NCBI GenBank assembly: GCA_963377175.1
Contig: CAUJNA010000848.1
Span: 26,001 to 90,000 of the forward strand
Source of the DNA: Effrenium voratum
Lineage: Eukaryota > Sar > Dinophyceae > Suessiales > Symbiodiniaceae
Direction: 5' to 3'
DNA length: 64,000 bases
The notes under the pieces were generated by a model. That model saw only the letters and a program-made list of their open reading frames with translations, searched no databases and had not been told where the DNA came from. Positions 1 through 10,783 of the stretch are shown one piece after another. The stretch's first letter is position 1; each line of letters starts with the position of its first letter. The translations under genes were made by a program, and so were the position numbers.

Positions 1-120
1 CAAGCAAACCGGGCAAAATCTGCGGCGAGCAGTACATTTAAAGTGTGCCTTAGAGAGTATTGGCGATGTAAAACATGCGTGATCGACACGGTGCTAATTA
101 GAATATGTCCCTGCCGTCTG

Positions 121-3100
121 TCACGGATAGCTATTGGCGCCTTTGCTACAGTTGCTGCCACTGCTGCTGCTTGGTGGTGCTCCTCGCATTTCTCCTACCA
201 GACGCCAAACCTCTGCTAGGATTCTCCGCTTTCGTTTCGCCCGTGTTCTTGCGAGTCGCTCTCGACTTCTTTCGGCCGCTCGCTTCAAGTCACGCTCCGC
301 CAGACACATATCGCACGTTTGTTTGCCGTCCCGGACGCCGCGTCGCTTTCGCGCGTATCGCGAAAAGCATCGCTTTGGGTGTGAAGTGGCGCAGCTTGCG
401 CATTTCCAATGGCCTCGTTCTTTCTTGCTGCATGTCTTGCACGCACGCCGGGGAAGATGTTTTGTGTGCCATGCAGCCGCGCTGAAGTCTGCTTCCTCCT
501 TTACTTCTCCGCAGATAGTGCATCGTTTCGTGTCCTTGCAGTTGAGACACACACGTCGTAGTGCTGCTCCGTTGCTTCTCCATTTGCTATGGAAGGCGGC
601 CGTGGGCAGCCAATTGTGGCAAACACAGCACTGCCACGGATGACCGCTCTGCTCGTGCCTGCCTACACATTCTTTACAGATGCGGCTTGTATCCTCGCGC
701 TTCCATTGCCCCGCCGTGTAACCACGTGGCTCTTTGCATTCCCGGCACTCGCTGCATGGCTTCTCGATGATGTGCTCTTGTCGGATCTTCTCCCAGTCTA
801 TCGCCTCTCCTCTCCATACTCGAAGCAACAGGTTTCGCCCCACATCTTCCCCGCGCTGGAACGGCGCCAGGGCAAAGGGACGAAATATGAGCAGGCGTGC
901 TCGACCTTCCACGCGCGTCACGGCGACGTAACATGTCAAGGGGTCGTCGCCCGCTTGAATCGCGATGTCTGCGATGGCGCCTTCTCGCATAGTGAGGCCT
1001 TGCCCTGCGTGCGCAGTGATCGCGAAATGTGGACATAGTGGAAGCTGTCTCCGTGACACTTTCAGTTTCGGATATTTTCGGCGGTGATCCAGGTGCCAGA
1101 CGCTACGGACAGGCGCCACTGGGAGGACGCAATCGTCCCCGAGTCCTTGAATACGCCACTGTCGCTTTGTCTTGAAGCGCACATACACTGCAGCAGGCAG
1201 TTTCGTCCAGAAACGCACCTCTCCGTCCTGTTTGCTGGGCTCCGCGGTGGCGATGTCGTGTGTCCAGCCGCAAACTCGTCCGGAACATCCACGCAGCACG
1301 CCCCTCTCTCGATCCAAGTGGTCCGCGGCAGCTACGGGCATGCCAACGCACAGCGGCAATGTGCCGTAGAGGTCCCCAGACTCGCGATCATGCCGTTGCA
1401 GCCAGGTCACCTTGTCTTCGTCCAAACGAGGTTTTTCTGCTAGAACCTCGGCCGAGGCGCGGTCCTCTGCGATTGCGTAGTAGAGTCTCTGCCGCGCCCG
1501 AGCTGCGAATTTTCGCGCGCGCTTGCGGTTCACGTGGTACTTCACGTTGTTGGTGGCGAAAATACAGGTCGCCTCCTGGAATTCTGTTTCGAAACGTTGA
1601 TCGTTCTCTGTCATAGCGACGAGTGCTTTGGAGCGTCGCTCTTCGCGACACTTGTCGCATTCTTCCCGCAGGATGCGCGTCGGGTCTGCGTGCTGTGCTA
1701 CTAGTTTGCTACAGCTTTCCTTGCCGCAAGCAGCGCGTCCTCCTTGCCAGCTGCCGGGGACCGACGTCGGCACCCCGTGCAGGAACGCGTGCGTTGACGG
1801 CGAGAGCTTTCCGTGTCGGAACTCTTCCTGCACCTCTCGTAGCCACTCGTCCTGTGTGCGCTCGCACGTGACGAGTTCTGTAACCCCTTGGATGCCGTTT
1901 TTCGGCCCGCCCCAGATCAACTGCTGGCCGTAGGCCGCGTGCGGTAGCTTCGTGCTCACACCTTGGCTGCGCAGCATCTGAGCCGGGATGGCTCCCAGGA
2001 AGGTGCCGCGCGGTGGCGCGAGCTGCCACCAATCCCCCGAGAGAATGACATTTAATCCCCCGAAGGGTCGTGCTGTTGTGCACCCTGCGGCGTACTTCTG
2101 TCGCGAGGCATCTCGGACTAGCTCCCGACAGCGGAGTTCCAGGCGCGCGAGCAGCTCTGCGCTGACCATACTCAACTCGTCCAGCAACAGCCATCGCCAC
2201 TGCGTCGCTGCGGCGGTCAGTTCTGCTAGGCGCTTGAAGCCGATACCCGTCTCCTCTCCGCGCTTGTTCAGGCCAACTGCGTGGTGAATTGTGTCACCCT
2301 CTAGCTGCTCGGCCATGACCGCCTGCAAAGCGACTACTTTGTATTGTATTCCTTGTTGCCATTGCAAGACGCCATCAAACAGTTCTGTGCGGATCAGTCT
2401 CAGCACGTGCGATTTTCCTGTGCCTGGGCCTCCGTGCAGAGCCCACCGCAACGGCTCGGTTGCTGTCCTCTGCCGCAAGTTCTCGGCTTCGCCCGTGTTT
2501 TCTTCTTCTATGACTCGTGCCGCAATCGTACGAACAAAGTCTAGTTGTTCTGGGTTCAAGAACGCCTTGCCGGACGAGTCTTGTCGCTGCGCAACTTCTG
2601 CAAGCCAAGCCCTCACTTTCTTCGCGCGGTTGCTGGGTTCTCTCGTGCTCACGTTGGGCGCTCGTATTTGATCGGCAGCTGCGCTGACGCAAGTGAGTTT
2701 TTGGCGTTTTTGACGCGCTGCCTTCAGTAGCTGCTTTGCGTCGCTGTGTGCAAAGGGATTTCTGACGTCGGATGGCGTTTCTTCGCAACTTGCCCAGGTG
2801 GCATTTGCCCGCTCGCACGCGGCGTCGGTGCACTCTTCGGACGCTTGCTTGCGTTTCGTGCCGGCGGCGACCTCCCGTGCGGGTGGCTCTAAGGCTTGGC
2901 GAAAGTGTTCTACGCTAAGATCTAGTGGCATGTCAACGTCGTCGTCATCACTGTTTTCGGCTGCTTCTTCGCTGGGACGGACGCGATGCACAGAAAGAAA
3001 ATTGCCTACGTGGCGCATGGTTTCCTCACAGCTGATGCCGCGTAGCCATTGCCGCAAGGCTTCGTCCCACGATCTGTCCCCGCTCTTCAGCGAGCTTGCG

Positions 3101-6100
3101 AGTGGCACTTGCGTTGTGCTCCAGTGCTTCTGCAGTGTCCAAGGACGAAAATACGCCGAGCAGAGAGCTGCGTTGTATTCCGCGCTCTCTGGTCCGTGTC
3201 GCGGACGTGGCGCGGCGTCGAAGCGTGGGCACTGCGGGCGACGTCGACGTTTGAAATACCACGCGTGCTGTAAGGCTGCTGTGGCCACGGAGTTGGTGAA
3301 GTACTCGCAGCTCGGCTTCGAGTTGAACTTGTTAATGTAGTCTGCGCCGGGCTTCAAGTGCACTATTTTGTTGGCGTTTTCAAGTTTCTTGGCGCCAGCG
3401 GCTGTCAGGTTGACATCCCACGCGTCTGCTGGGAGTGCTTGCCACGCCTGCCAAGTGTACGGCACGCGCGTTGCGACCATCTCCCAACACATGACGAACT
3501 CGTATGGGGATGCATGCCATAGATCGGCGCTTCGCGGTCGCAGTCCGTAGGCTTGCGCAACGTCCAAATCGCGGAGGTGCGTCGGACGCCGCCCGCGGGC
3601 CGTGGCGCGGGTTCCCAGCCTGGTCGCTTCGTCGCCTAGGTCGCCACACGCCTGCTGCACCATATTTAGAAACTCCCTACCTGGAAAACTCACAAAGTTG
3701 GTTGTGCTGAAGCGCTCACTCGCGACAAACGCGTCTTCGACATGATTCGCACGCAAGTTACAGCACTCGACCTGTCCTCGCACAATGCCCTTGCAGTAGG
3801 CATCGCTCAAGAACCGACCGGTGTGCCTCTTGCCGAGCCGCTCGACGCCGGCGCCTGCCAGCTGCTTGTGCAGCGCAATGTGGCCTTTGCGGAACTCATT
3901 GATTTCGTGGAAAGCCATAGGTTGACACTTCGCACAGTAGTCTGCGCAGTAACCAGTCTGGGCATCCTGCGCCCGCTGCGCTGCTTCTATAATGTTGCGT
4001 CTCTGCAATGGGCTTAGTTCGTCACCACAGTTGCGACACTTGAACGGCAACCGATAAGGGACTTGCACATCTACATTGCAGCCACGGAGCGCGGCAAGCA
4101 TTGCCGGGTGGCAAGGATTCAGCCACTTGTGCGAATAGGGTCCGTGCAAGGACGCCAGGCGGTTTTTGCGTCCGCTTCCCTCCATCTCGTGTGCCTTCAG
4201 CAGACACGGACACAGCACGGCTGCGTCTTCCCGCAGCCAAGCTGTCCTTGGAAAGGCACTTTTGCATTCGTTGGGTCTGTCCTGTCGTTGGCAGCCCGTC
4301 AAGGGCTTGAACTCTTGCGTGTCTGCGTCCCAGTTGTGCACATGGTGCTGCTTCAAGGTTTGTAATTTTCCGACGTCCTCGTCCAAGTAAGTTTGGCACC
4401 ATGCGGTTGCTTCGGCTTCTTCGTCCAGCATATGCATCTCTTCTGCTCGTGCTCTTTGATACCCTGGCGCGTCAATCATGTCTGGGTTGTCTTTGTGCTC
4501 TGGCCAGCAGGCCACCGCGCGTTCGAGCATCGCCGCCACTGCACTGGGAGCTTTGGAGTACGTCGCGTAGGCCACGTGGGCGTTGTATCGCAGGTAGTCG
4601 TCGCGAAGCTCTTCCGCGCGCGAGGCCGGTAGGCGAAAGATTTTCTCCAGCGGAGTGTGCTGGTGCAGGCATTGCACGAAGCACTGGCCGTGCGCATGCT
4701 GCGAGCCGCTGGACTTTTGGGTCTCAAATGTCAAGTAAGCTGCGTCCATTCGACCAAAGACACCGCCGCTGCATGTGGCGCTGCTGCCAAACACGTCCTG
4801 ACAAGGTCGCATTGGCTCGCACGCGTTGCAGCGGGGACAGGCTGCGCATACATTCAGGCCAAACAGGTGCTGGAGGGTGAGTTGCACTAGAACTCGAAAG
4901 CCGTCGACACACGCCAGCGGGTCGCGTGCCAAGACGGCTCGTCGCTGGTCCCAATTAGGTACCTGACGGCGCAGGGTCTCTACATCCACTGCCACGCACG
5001 CGTCGAGAGGCGGCCACTCCCGGCTGCCGGCATCGCAGTCTTTGTACAGCGGCGTGATGCGCACCGGGTCTGTTTCTCGCACACGGGCCATTCGCACGTA
5101 CACGAGTTGGTGCGCCTCGTCGGGCGAGAACGTGACAAAAAGTGGCACTCCGTAGCGAATGCGCATAGCCTGAATTTCGAAGCGCATGATGCGTCGCGCG
5201 TCTTGCGTGCCGGGAAGGATGCGCGTGGCATGCTGCAGATTACGCAGCAGCTTGCGCGCCGCCGGGCCGAGACCGGGCACAAATGGTAGCTTGCTCACAT
5301 CTCCTTGCACTTGCTTCTTGCGTCCAGCTGAATCCGTGTAACTTCCAACAAGTCCGCCGACCAGCTGCAGGGCGCCATGCTCGATATCTTCTGCTGACAG
5401 CTGTTTCCACTTCCCGTCCCTTTCGTCGAAGACAGGTTTGTCGTACGCATCAACTGTTCGTGCTAGGTTGACTGCGGAGCGAAACAGTAGGTTCCAACTT
5501 GCGAACCCAAAGGTCCAGTCTCGGCTCAGCTGCGCTTCAACGCGTCTCGCCATGGCTCGTGTCCACGAGGCCAGGGATACGTGTGGGTCCGAGCTTTGTC
5601 GGCGCCACCGTGCCTTGTTGCTCCACTCCGGCGGGTCTGGCATTCCAGTACAATACTTGAACAGGAAGGCAAAGGCCACCCCGAAGTACCAAGGTTCGAA
5701 CTGGTCGACAAGTTCTTGCCCAGTCGTGACTCGAACGCGATCCAGCCGGCCAGCGTCTGCTGCTTCTGCTAGGCGCACGAGATTTGCTTTTGCGCTAGCG
5801 TCTGCATCGCCGTACCCTAGACTCGTTCGCTCGTTCACCACCGCGTTTGGCTTGCAGCTGGCACCCAGCTCCTCCGCGACTTCCGCGAGCGGCATGTGGC
5901 CGCGCACCGGCGTTGCAGCTTTTTGGCGCTGAATTCGCTCCAGGTCGTTGTCGTGACTGAGTAGTGCCACGAGCTCTTCTGGGACCCCATTTGTGGGCAG
6001 GGCTTCGGCGCGCGCGCGAACGTCAATCTTGTTCAAGTGGGTGTACGCGCGATGTTCGCGGTCGATTGCGCCTTCGATCAGGGCGACTACCACATGTCTG

Positions 6101-9100
6101 CGGACGCACGCCTGGTGGATGAAGCGTGTCAACGTCGTGTCATCCGCTCCTTCGCCGGAAGTCTTCAATATTACTGAGACGAAGTCGCGCAAGTCACTGC
6201 CCAGCCGCGGCAACGCTGGTCTTGCACCTGGGCCGTCTGCCTCTGCTTGGTGTAAATATTGCAGCAGTTGCTCCCATGGCAAAGGGAAGGTTGTTGCATT
6301 TCCTCGCGCGGCCAGGCGGTGACGATTCATGAAAGCATCCTCGTCTAGTGCTCGCTGACTCCTAAGTTTTTTCTCCAAACTAAAGCATACCATGCTCGTT
6401 AAGCATGGGCTTGCACACAGCAGCTCCATAAATGTGGCTTCGTGTTCGTAGATTTCTCGCGGAGCGTAGAAGACCATCATGTCGTTGCTCAGCGCCTCTA
6501 CAGGTCGAATCTTTTTTTGGCTGATGGCAGAAAAGCAAGTTGCGCACACTGGTGCTCTGCACCACGAGCAACACACGTTCGGCGGACAGTTTTTGACGCA
6601 TGCCTTGTCTTCTGGACAGCAAAGTAGCTCGAAGGCGTGGTCAAACAAGCAGACCTGCAAAGTCCAGACGTCTAGCTCTCGGCGCATCTTGGCTTGCACC
6701 TCATGTGTGTGCTCTGCGAGAAACTTCTCGCAGTATTGGGCCTTTCCAAAGATGATCTTCGCTTCAGCTTCTGTGCAGTTCAAGACTTTATCTTCCCGCA
6801 GAAGTTGGCGCCAGCGAATCTGATTCTGCTTTACGGATGGATTGTGCGCGTAGCGTCGCGCGCAAATAAGGCAAATAAGCTCGGCCATGTCCGTGCTGTC
6901 TATGGCAGCGCGGTAGTTCCGCAAGGCTCGTCGGTCCAGGGAAACGTGCGCAAACGGCGCTTCCCTTTGACACTTGTGGCTCAGCCCCAGACGATAGGCT
7001 GCCATGATGCTCTTTGGATCTTCTGCACAAGGCGGGAGCTGCGCTGCCAATGTGGCCAACCACGCTTCATGCTCCGCGCTCAGATGCTCCAGCAAGCTGT
7101 CCATCGAATCGGTTTCGAAACTGCACGTTGCGAACGCACAATGTACATCTGGCAAGTCCATAGCATACTTGCTCTCTTCTGCAATCCACTGATAGCGATT
7201 GGGTAGGGTCGGTCGCGCGCTCAGCTGGTCAGCTATGGCTTCTGCCAGTGCTTCCTTCTCCGCACGCGGATCACTACTCTCCGAGGCTGGCAGGCAACTC
7301 AAGTAAAAGCAGTCGTCGCCCAAATTTTCCCTAGCATCCGCGACAGCTGTTGTTGGCGCACGGGTTGTATTTGGATCCGACTGCTTCCCATAGAGACGTC
7401 GACGCTTTGTGCCTGCGACTGTCGCTGCGTCTGTTTGTTTGTCTTGCTTGCTGCTAGTGCCGACTGGCGACTCGCCAGCTGTTCTCAGCGCTACATCTTC
7501 TTCGGCATTTGGTTTTTTGCTGGTTGCGCTGTCCGACATAATAGCATTTAGCGGAGGTATCTGCTCCGTGCCGATTGTCGCTTGGCGCAGGTGTGCTTCC
7601 TCTGAGCACTCGTTAATCCATAGCCGAGCCAGTGCACTGACTTCCGCGTGTCCCACTTCTTCGCATGTGTATTCCTCCGCCACTTCCGCAAACTTAGCAG
7701 CTATCCTGCCAACATGTTTGTTTCTTGTTGCGTCGACCAGTCGCGCTACCTCTTCGTCTGCAAAGGTCACGTCTAAGCCCACTCGTGCTTTCATGAATTC
7801 TTCCAGATGCATCTTCTCTGTCCTTTTTGGGGCCACCGTCGCAGCCAGGCCACACAGTGACACCGCGCTTGCGCTGCTCGTGTTCGCAGCTTCTTCTGAC
7901 ACACCTTCCGGTTCTTTCGCTTGCAGCAGAGCTGCCGTTTCTCCGCTTGCAGTTCCTTCGCGCTGAGCCAACTCTGCACTGCTTCTCCGCAAAGAGGCGC
8001 TGCCGCACTTCACTGCTTCTTGCGTGAACCCCGACTTCGACGCTGCAGTTCTGTTCTGTAGCTGGTCCGTGCCCAGCGGCGACACCAAAGCATCGAAGTG
8101 AAACCCGCGAAAGTTGGCAGATGTGTGGTTGTAGAGACATAATATCCTTGACGGATTGCTTGCTCCTGCCGAGCCTCGCACGAATATGCCGTGTTCTTCC
8201 GGCCTGACGTCCTCTGAGTCGAAGCGGGTATAGACGCGAATCTCGAAGTTAGGTCGCACTTTAGCGTTTGGGTTCAGCATGCGGTATAGCTCTGGAAGCA
8301 CAATGTGACTATGCTCCTGAGCGTCCAAGAAAGGGAAGATACCTTCGCAAGCTGCGGCCTCTTCGGCCCCGGCGGCGACCAGCGTTTGACGACACGTTGC
8401 GCAGATTCTCGCGCGAGCTTGCATGTCCACATGCACGTCGGTTTCCACAAGTCCTTCTGCGACCAAGGCCAACACCAAAGCATCCAGCAGGCAATTATTT
8501 GCGTTGTGAGGGCTCGCCATTTGTAAGAGCTTCCCTTCTTCCTGCAGTGAAGCTATTCTTTCCTTGTCCTCGGGGAATGCAGCAGCTGTGTTGTCCTTGA
8601 ACATCGTGACGAAGAGCAGCGCAAGGGACTCGTACTCCTTCTCTGTGACGTGCGCTACGAGTTGGTCTAATAAGCACCAATTTTGTGACCATTCGCTCTC
8701 TATCGCCATTGCTACCGCTTCCTGTGTTCCCAAGTGTGACAGCAGGAGAGCCTGCCACAGGTCTTGCTGCGCCGGCGTCAGTAGTCTTTGGAACACGTTC
8801 TTCTCTGTTGCAGAGGGAGGCCCGCCGCCTCTGTCGTGCGTGCAAGGTAGCCGGAGCTTACGCATCCCAGTTGTTTTAATCGCGCTGTCTTGACTCTTTG
8901 TCGCATGCGAGGACAAGCGCACGTCTGCCTGCTCCGAAAAACAGCGCACGGCGCGCGTCGCTAAATGTGCCGGCTCTCCGCCGCTGAATCCCCTCAAGTA
9001 TGGAGCGAGATGTGACTGTGGCCCGTTGCGGCGCAACGCATGTGCCTCGTTGCCGAAGGTTGCGATTGGCAAACGGAGGCTCGTGGGAGACCACGAAGCC

Positions 9101-9813
9101 GACCGCGCTGCCTGGAACTCGACGAATTGGTCACCTACCCATCGGCACATTTTCCAATTGGCTACACGTAGAAGAGGGACGTAATGTGCATTCGGAGTCA
9201 TACCTTTTGTGCTCTGCTTCGCCGTTGTCGAGTCGTTTGTGGCAAATTGCTTGTTTTGTTGTATGTATGCATCTGTGTGGCCTAGATCAGCCGCGCGCTG
9301 TTCGTACCGACAAGCGCTACGAAGATGTTGTCCTTCATCTGGCGAATATACATAAATTATATCATTAAGTACTTGCAAAACGTGGATAATGTGACTGTTT
9401 TGCAAGTAGTAGATATGCGGCAAATTGCCCAAGTATGGAATAGCCCACTCCTGCCAACGTGACAGCGTTGTGGAGCGCCCGCTAAAAACACAAACCAACG
9501 CATAACTTCTTCGACGATCTTCGCGTTCCTGCAACATGGTCGCCAGTGCACAGGATTTCCGGCACTTCGGGTCATGACATTCTAAGTATTCCGAGGAGCT
9601 ACACTCTGAGCGTTTTGGGTCGCTACACCCTGAGCGTTTTGGGTCGCTACACCCTGAGCGTTTCGGGTCGCTACACCCTGAGCGTTTCGGGTCGCTACAC
9701 CCTGCGCAGTTCGAATCATCCTGTTTGCGGTACTTGCATTCGGCGCCGCAGGAGTCGCACTGTGAACGAGCCGAGCACAGGCCGAACTCGCTGTTACACT
9801 GCTGCCAGCGCAT
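121..9813 (-). CDS. Giant Helitron-like transposase: OTU, HUH Rep and Pif1-type helicase
   Basis: A single open frame of 3230 residues. Visible in order: a Cys-rich N-terminus with an 8-residue tandem repeat (about residues 40-72); an OTU-like cysteine protease core with NNCLLDAL (about 438) and a later HFDAL (about 570); a Cys-rich pre-Rep region (about 1050-1150); Rep motif FVTFSPDE (about 1555) and the HUH motif as HAHGQ (about 1706); a possible Tyr motif YINKF (about 2158), where the usual second Tyr is Phe. The SF1B helicase follows: Walker A GGPGTGKS (about 2459), Walker B LLLDELSM (about 2541), GDWWQLAPP (about 2591), AHAGQGLT (about 2931) and VAVTRVEGRARL (about 2965). The end (about 3018-3200) has repeated CxxC modules. 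Rep plus helicase is diagnostic of rolling-circle Helitrons, and OTU domains are known in some Helitrons. The lack of stops over 9.7 kb suggests a recent, possibly active copy. The start is the first ATG and is uncertain. Termini were not located. Confidence 0.9.
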   Translation of the reverse strand: MRWQQCNSEFGLCSARSQCDSCGAECKYRKQDDSNCAGCSDPKRSGCSDPKRSGCSDPKRSGCSDPKRSECSSSEYLECHDPKCRKSCALATMLQEREDRRRSYALVCVFSGRSTTLSRWQEWAIPYLGNLPHIYYLQNSHIIHVLQVLNDIIYVYSPDEGQHLRSACRYEQRAADLGHTDAYIQQNKQFATNDSTTAKQSTKGMTPNAHYVPLLRVANWKMCRWVGDQFVEFQAARSASWSPTSLRLPIATFGNEAHALRRNGPQSHLAPYLRGFSGGEPAHLATRAVRCFSEQADVRLSSHATKSQDSAIKTTGMRKLRLPCTHDRGGGPPSATEKNVFQRLLTPAQQDLWQALLLSHLGTQEAVAMAIESEWSQNWCLLDQLVAHVTEKEYESLALLFVTMFKDNTAAAFPEDKERIASLQEEGKLLQMASPHNANNCLLDALVLALVAEGLVETDVHVDMQARARICATCRQTLVAAGAEEAAACEGIFPFLDAQEHSHIVLPELYRMLNPNAKVRPNFEIRVYTRFDSEDVRPEEHGIFVRGSAGASNPSRILCLYNHTSANFRGFHFDALVSPLGTDQLQNRTAASKSGFTQEAVKCGSASLRRSSAELAQREGTASGETAALLQAKEPEGVSEEAANTSSASAVSLCGLAATVAPKRTEKMHLEEFMKARVGLDVTFADEEVARLVDATRNKHVGRIAAKFAEVAEEYTCEEVGHAEVSALARLWINECSEEAHLRQATIGTEQIPPLNAIMSDSATSKKPNAEEDVALRTAGESPVGTSSKQDKQTDAATVAGTKRRRLYGKQSDPNTTRAPTTAVADARENLGDDCFYLSCLPASESSDPRAEKEALAEAIADQLSARPTLPNRYQWIAEESKYAMDLPDVHCAFATCSFETDSMDSLLEHLSAEHEAWLATLAAQLPPCAEDPKSIMAAYRLGLSHKCQREAPFAHVSLDRRALRNYRAAIDSTDMAELICLICARRYAHNPSVKQNQIRWRQLLREDKVLNCTEAEAKIIFGKAQYCEKFLAEHTHEVQAKMRRELDVWTLQVCLFDHAFELLCCPEDKACVKNCPPNVCCSWCRAPVCATCFSAISQKKIRPVEALSNDMMVFYAPREIYEHEATFMELLCASPCLTSMVCFSLEKKLRSQRALDEDAFMNRHRLAARGNATTFPLPWEQLLQYLHQAEADGPGARPALPRLGSDLRDFVSVILKTSGEGADDTTLTRFIHQACVRRHVVVALIEGAIDREHRAYTHLNKIDVRARAEALPTNGVPEELVALLSHDNDLERIQRQKAATPVRGHMPLAEVAEELGASCKPNAVVNERTSLGYGDADASAKANLVRLAEAADAGRLDRVRVTTGQELVDQFEPWYFGVAFAFLFKYCTGMPDPPEWSNKARWRRQSSDPHVSLASWTRAMARRVEAQLSRDWTFGFASWNLLFRSAVNLARTVDAYDKPVFDERDGKWKQLSAEDIEHGALQLVGGLVGSYTDSAGRKKQVQGDVSKLPFVPGLGPAARKLLRNLQHATRILPGTQDARRIMRFEIQAMRIRYGVPLFVTFSPDEAHQLVYVRMARVRETDPVRITPLYKDCDAGSREWPPLDACVAVDVETLRRQVPNWDQRRAVLARDPLACVDGFRVLVQLTLQHLFGLNVCAACPRCNACEPMRPCQDVFGSSATCSGGVFGRMDAAYLTFETQKSSGSQHAHGQCFVQCLHQHTPLEKIFRLPASRAEELRDDYLRYNAHVAYATYSKAPSAVAAMLERAVACWPEHKDNPDMIDAPGYQRARAEEMHMLDEEAEATAWCQTYLDEDVGKLQTLKQHHVHNWDADTQEFKPLTGCQRQDRPNECKSAFPRTAWLREDAAVLCPCLLKAHEMEGSGRKNRLASLHGPYSHKWLNPCHPAMLAALRGCNVDVQVPYRLPFKCRNCGDELSPLQRRNIIEAAQRAQDAQTGYCADYCAKCQPMAFHEINEFRKGHIALHKQLAGAGVERLGKRHTGRFLSDAYCKGIVRGQVECCNLRANHVEDAFVASERFSTTNFVSFPGREFLNMVQQACGDLGDEATRLGTRATARGRRPTHLRDLDVAQAYGLRPRSADLWHASPYEFVMCWEMVATRVPYTWQAWQALPADAWDVNLTAAGAKKLENANKIVHLKPGADYINKFNSKPSCEYFTNSVATAALQHAWYFKRRRRPQCPRFDAAPRPRHGPESAEYNAALCSAYFRPWTLQKHWSTTQVPLASSLKSGDRSWDEALRQWLRGISCEETMRHVGNFLSVHRVRPSEEAAENSDDDDVDMPLDLSVEHFRQALEPPAREVAAGTKRKQASEECTDAACERANATWASCEETPSDVRNPFAHSDAKQLLKAARQKRQKLTCVSAAADQIRAPNVSTREPSNRAKKVRAWLAEVAQRQDSSGKAFLNPEQLDFVRTIAARVIEEENTGEAENLRQRTATEPLRWALHGGPGTGKSHVLRLIRTELFDGVLQWQQGIQYKVVALQAVMAEQLEGDTIHHAVGLNKRGEETGIGFKRLAELTAAATQWRWLLLDELSMVSAELLARLELRCRELVRDASRQKYAAGCTTARPFGGLNVILSGDWWQLAPPRGTFLGAIPAQMLRSQGVSTKLPHAAYGQQLIWGGPKNGIQGVTELVTCERTQDEWLREVQEEFRHGKLSPSTHAFLHGVPTSVPGSWQGGRAACGKESCSKLVAQHADPTRILREECDKCREERRSKALVAMTENDQRFETEFQEATCIFATNNVKYHVNRKRARKFAARARQRLYYAIAEDRASAEVLAEKPRLDEDKVTWLQRHDRESGDLYGTLPLCVGMPVAAADHLDRERGVLRGCSGRVCGWTHDIATAEPSKQDGEVRFWTKLPAAVYVRFKTKRQWRIQGLGDDCVLPVAPVRSVWHLDHRRKYPKLKVSRRQLPLCPHFAITAHAGQGLTMREGAIADIAIQAGDDPLTCYVAVTRVEGRARLLIFRPFALAPFQRGEDVGRNLLLRVWRGEAIDWEKIRQEHIIEKPCSECRECKEPRGYTAGQWKREDTSRICKECVGRHEQSGHPWQCCVCHNWLPTAAFHSKWRSNGAALRRVCLNCKDTKRCTICGEVKEEADFSAAAWHTKHLPRRACKTCSKKERGHWKCASCATSHPKRCFSRYARKRRGVRDGKQTCDMCLAERDLKRAAERSRERLARTRAKRKRRILAEVWRLVGEMRGAPPSSSSGSNCSKGANSYP
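121..9813 (-). mobile_element. Helitron-like rolling-circle transposon (ends not determined)
   Basis: The extent given is the coding region only. Canonical Helitrons start with TC and end in a hairpin plus CTRR, inserted between A and T. Neither terminus could be recognised with confidence at 1-120 (3' side) or beyond 9813 (5' side). The element is the left-most feature and its 3' end may lie outside the window. Confidence 0.7.
9597..9706 (-). repeat. 24-bp coding minisatellite in the Helitron N-terminus
   Basis: Four to five tandem copies of a 24-bp unit reading on the plus strand like ctgagcgttttgggtcgcta. Translated on the minus strand it gives the 8-residue unit SDPKRSGC. Later copies differ by single transitions (ttttggg versus ttcgggt). 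The 24-bp period keeps the frame and spaces Cys residues every eight positions. Confidence 0.85.
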
Positions 9814-10783
9814 TCCTTCCTGGCAGTATCTCAGGTGCTGTCTAGTGTAGCATCGTGTGAGTCATAAACTGCCGAACCCGCCTATCGCTTCAAAGGAATA
9901 GTTGGCCTCGGGAAGTCAAAAAGACTCTCAACACCAAACTTCCTCGCACTTGCTAGCCTGCTGACGACTGCAGATTTCACCGAACTCATTGCGGCGGCGC
10001 CTAGTTGCTTTTGCACTAAAGGACCAGAGCCATGTTTCTGCAGAAAGAGGACTACACAGCAATGCCAAGCATGCATCTACTTGCAGTTAATGAACACTGC
10101 GCGAAAAGTAGGACAAGCTCACATACATGCTTCCGTGAAGGATAGTGCTTCGCATCCTTCATAGTCTACTTAGCATCATAATCTACGTACATTGACAATC
10201 CGAGGTTGCCGCTTTTGACAAAAAAGATGCGGCAGCCGTGGTGCAGCCAGTCTGCTTCGCAGCTAGCATTCGGATGCCAGGCCCTGACTGCACTCGAAAC
10301 AGCGGTAGTGGCCGCAGCGCCTGTGGTTGCGAAATCCAGCAGTTGGAACCAACAAACTTGCCGCCAGTGTTTGCATTTGCCATGTGAGGGTTTCTCAAAA
10401 TAGGGGACCCCTTGTACCACCTGATTTCCTTTGGGTTCCCTTTAAAACCGACCCAAAAAGGAATACACTATTTTGAGAAACCCCCATGAGGATGCAGATC
10501 CTCTTTTCCCGGGCGCCGATCTCGCAGCGAATTGCCTCACGGCTCCAAGCCTCAGGATCCGCGCGAGGTGGGCGCAGCAAGCTGCAAGTCTATGCTTTCA
10601 CCAGAGCCTGGGTGCTGAGCTGGCTTTTTTAGACCAAGGTGAATTGTTTCCACGAGCTTTCCAGGAAAACCCATCCCAACAAAGGGGATCCTCAAAAAGA
10701 GACAAGGCCAAATGGAGTTATGACCAGTTTGACTACCAACATTTTGACCAACCCACCATGTTGTAAGCATTCTGCTTCTGCAG
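9814..10783. other. No gene recognised; one stray hairpin repeat copy
   Basis: No convincing coding exon was seen. Positions about 10116-10190 hold a diverged copy of the hairpin repeat found in tandem at 19.3-19.7 kb (acatacatgcttcc, gaaggatag). The rest shows no recognisable feature. Confidence 0.4.

Noticed and set aside
105..9500. Plus-strand ORFs across 0.1-9.5 kb
   Set aside because: They are antisense shadows of the 3230-residue minus-strand frame, which carries all recognisable motifs.
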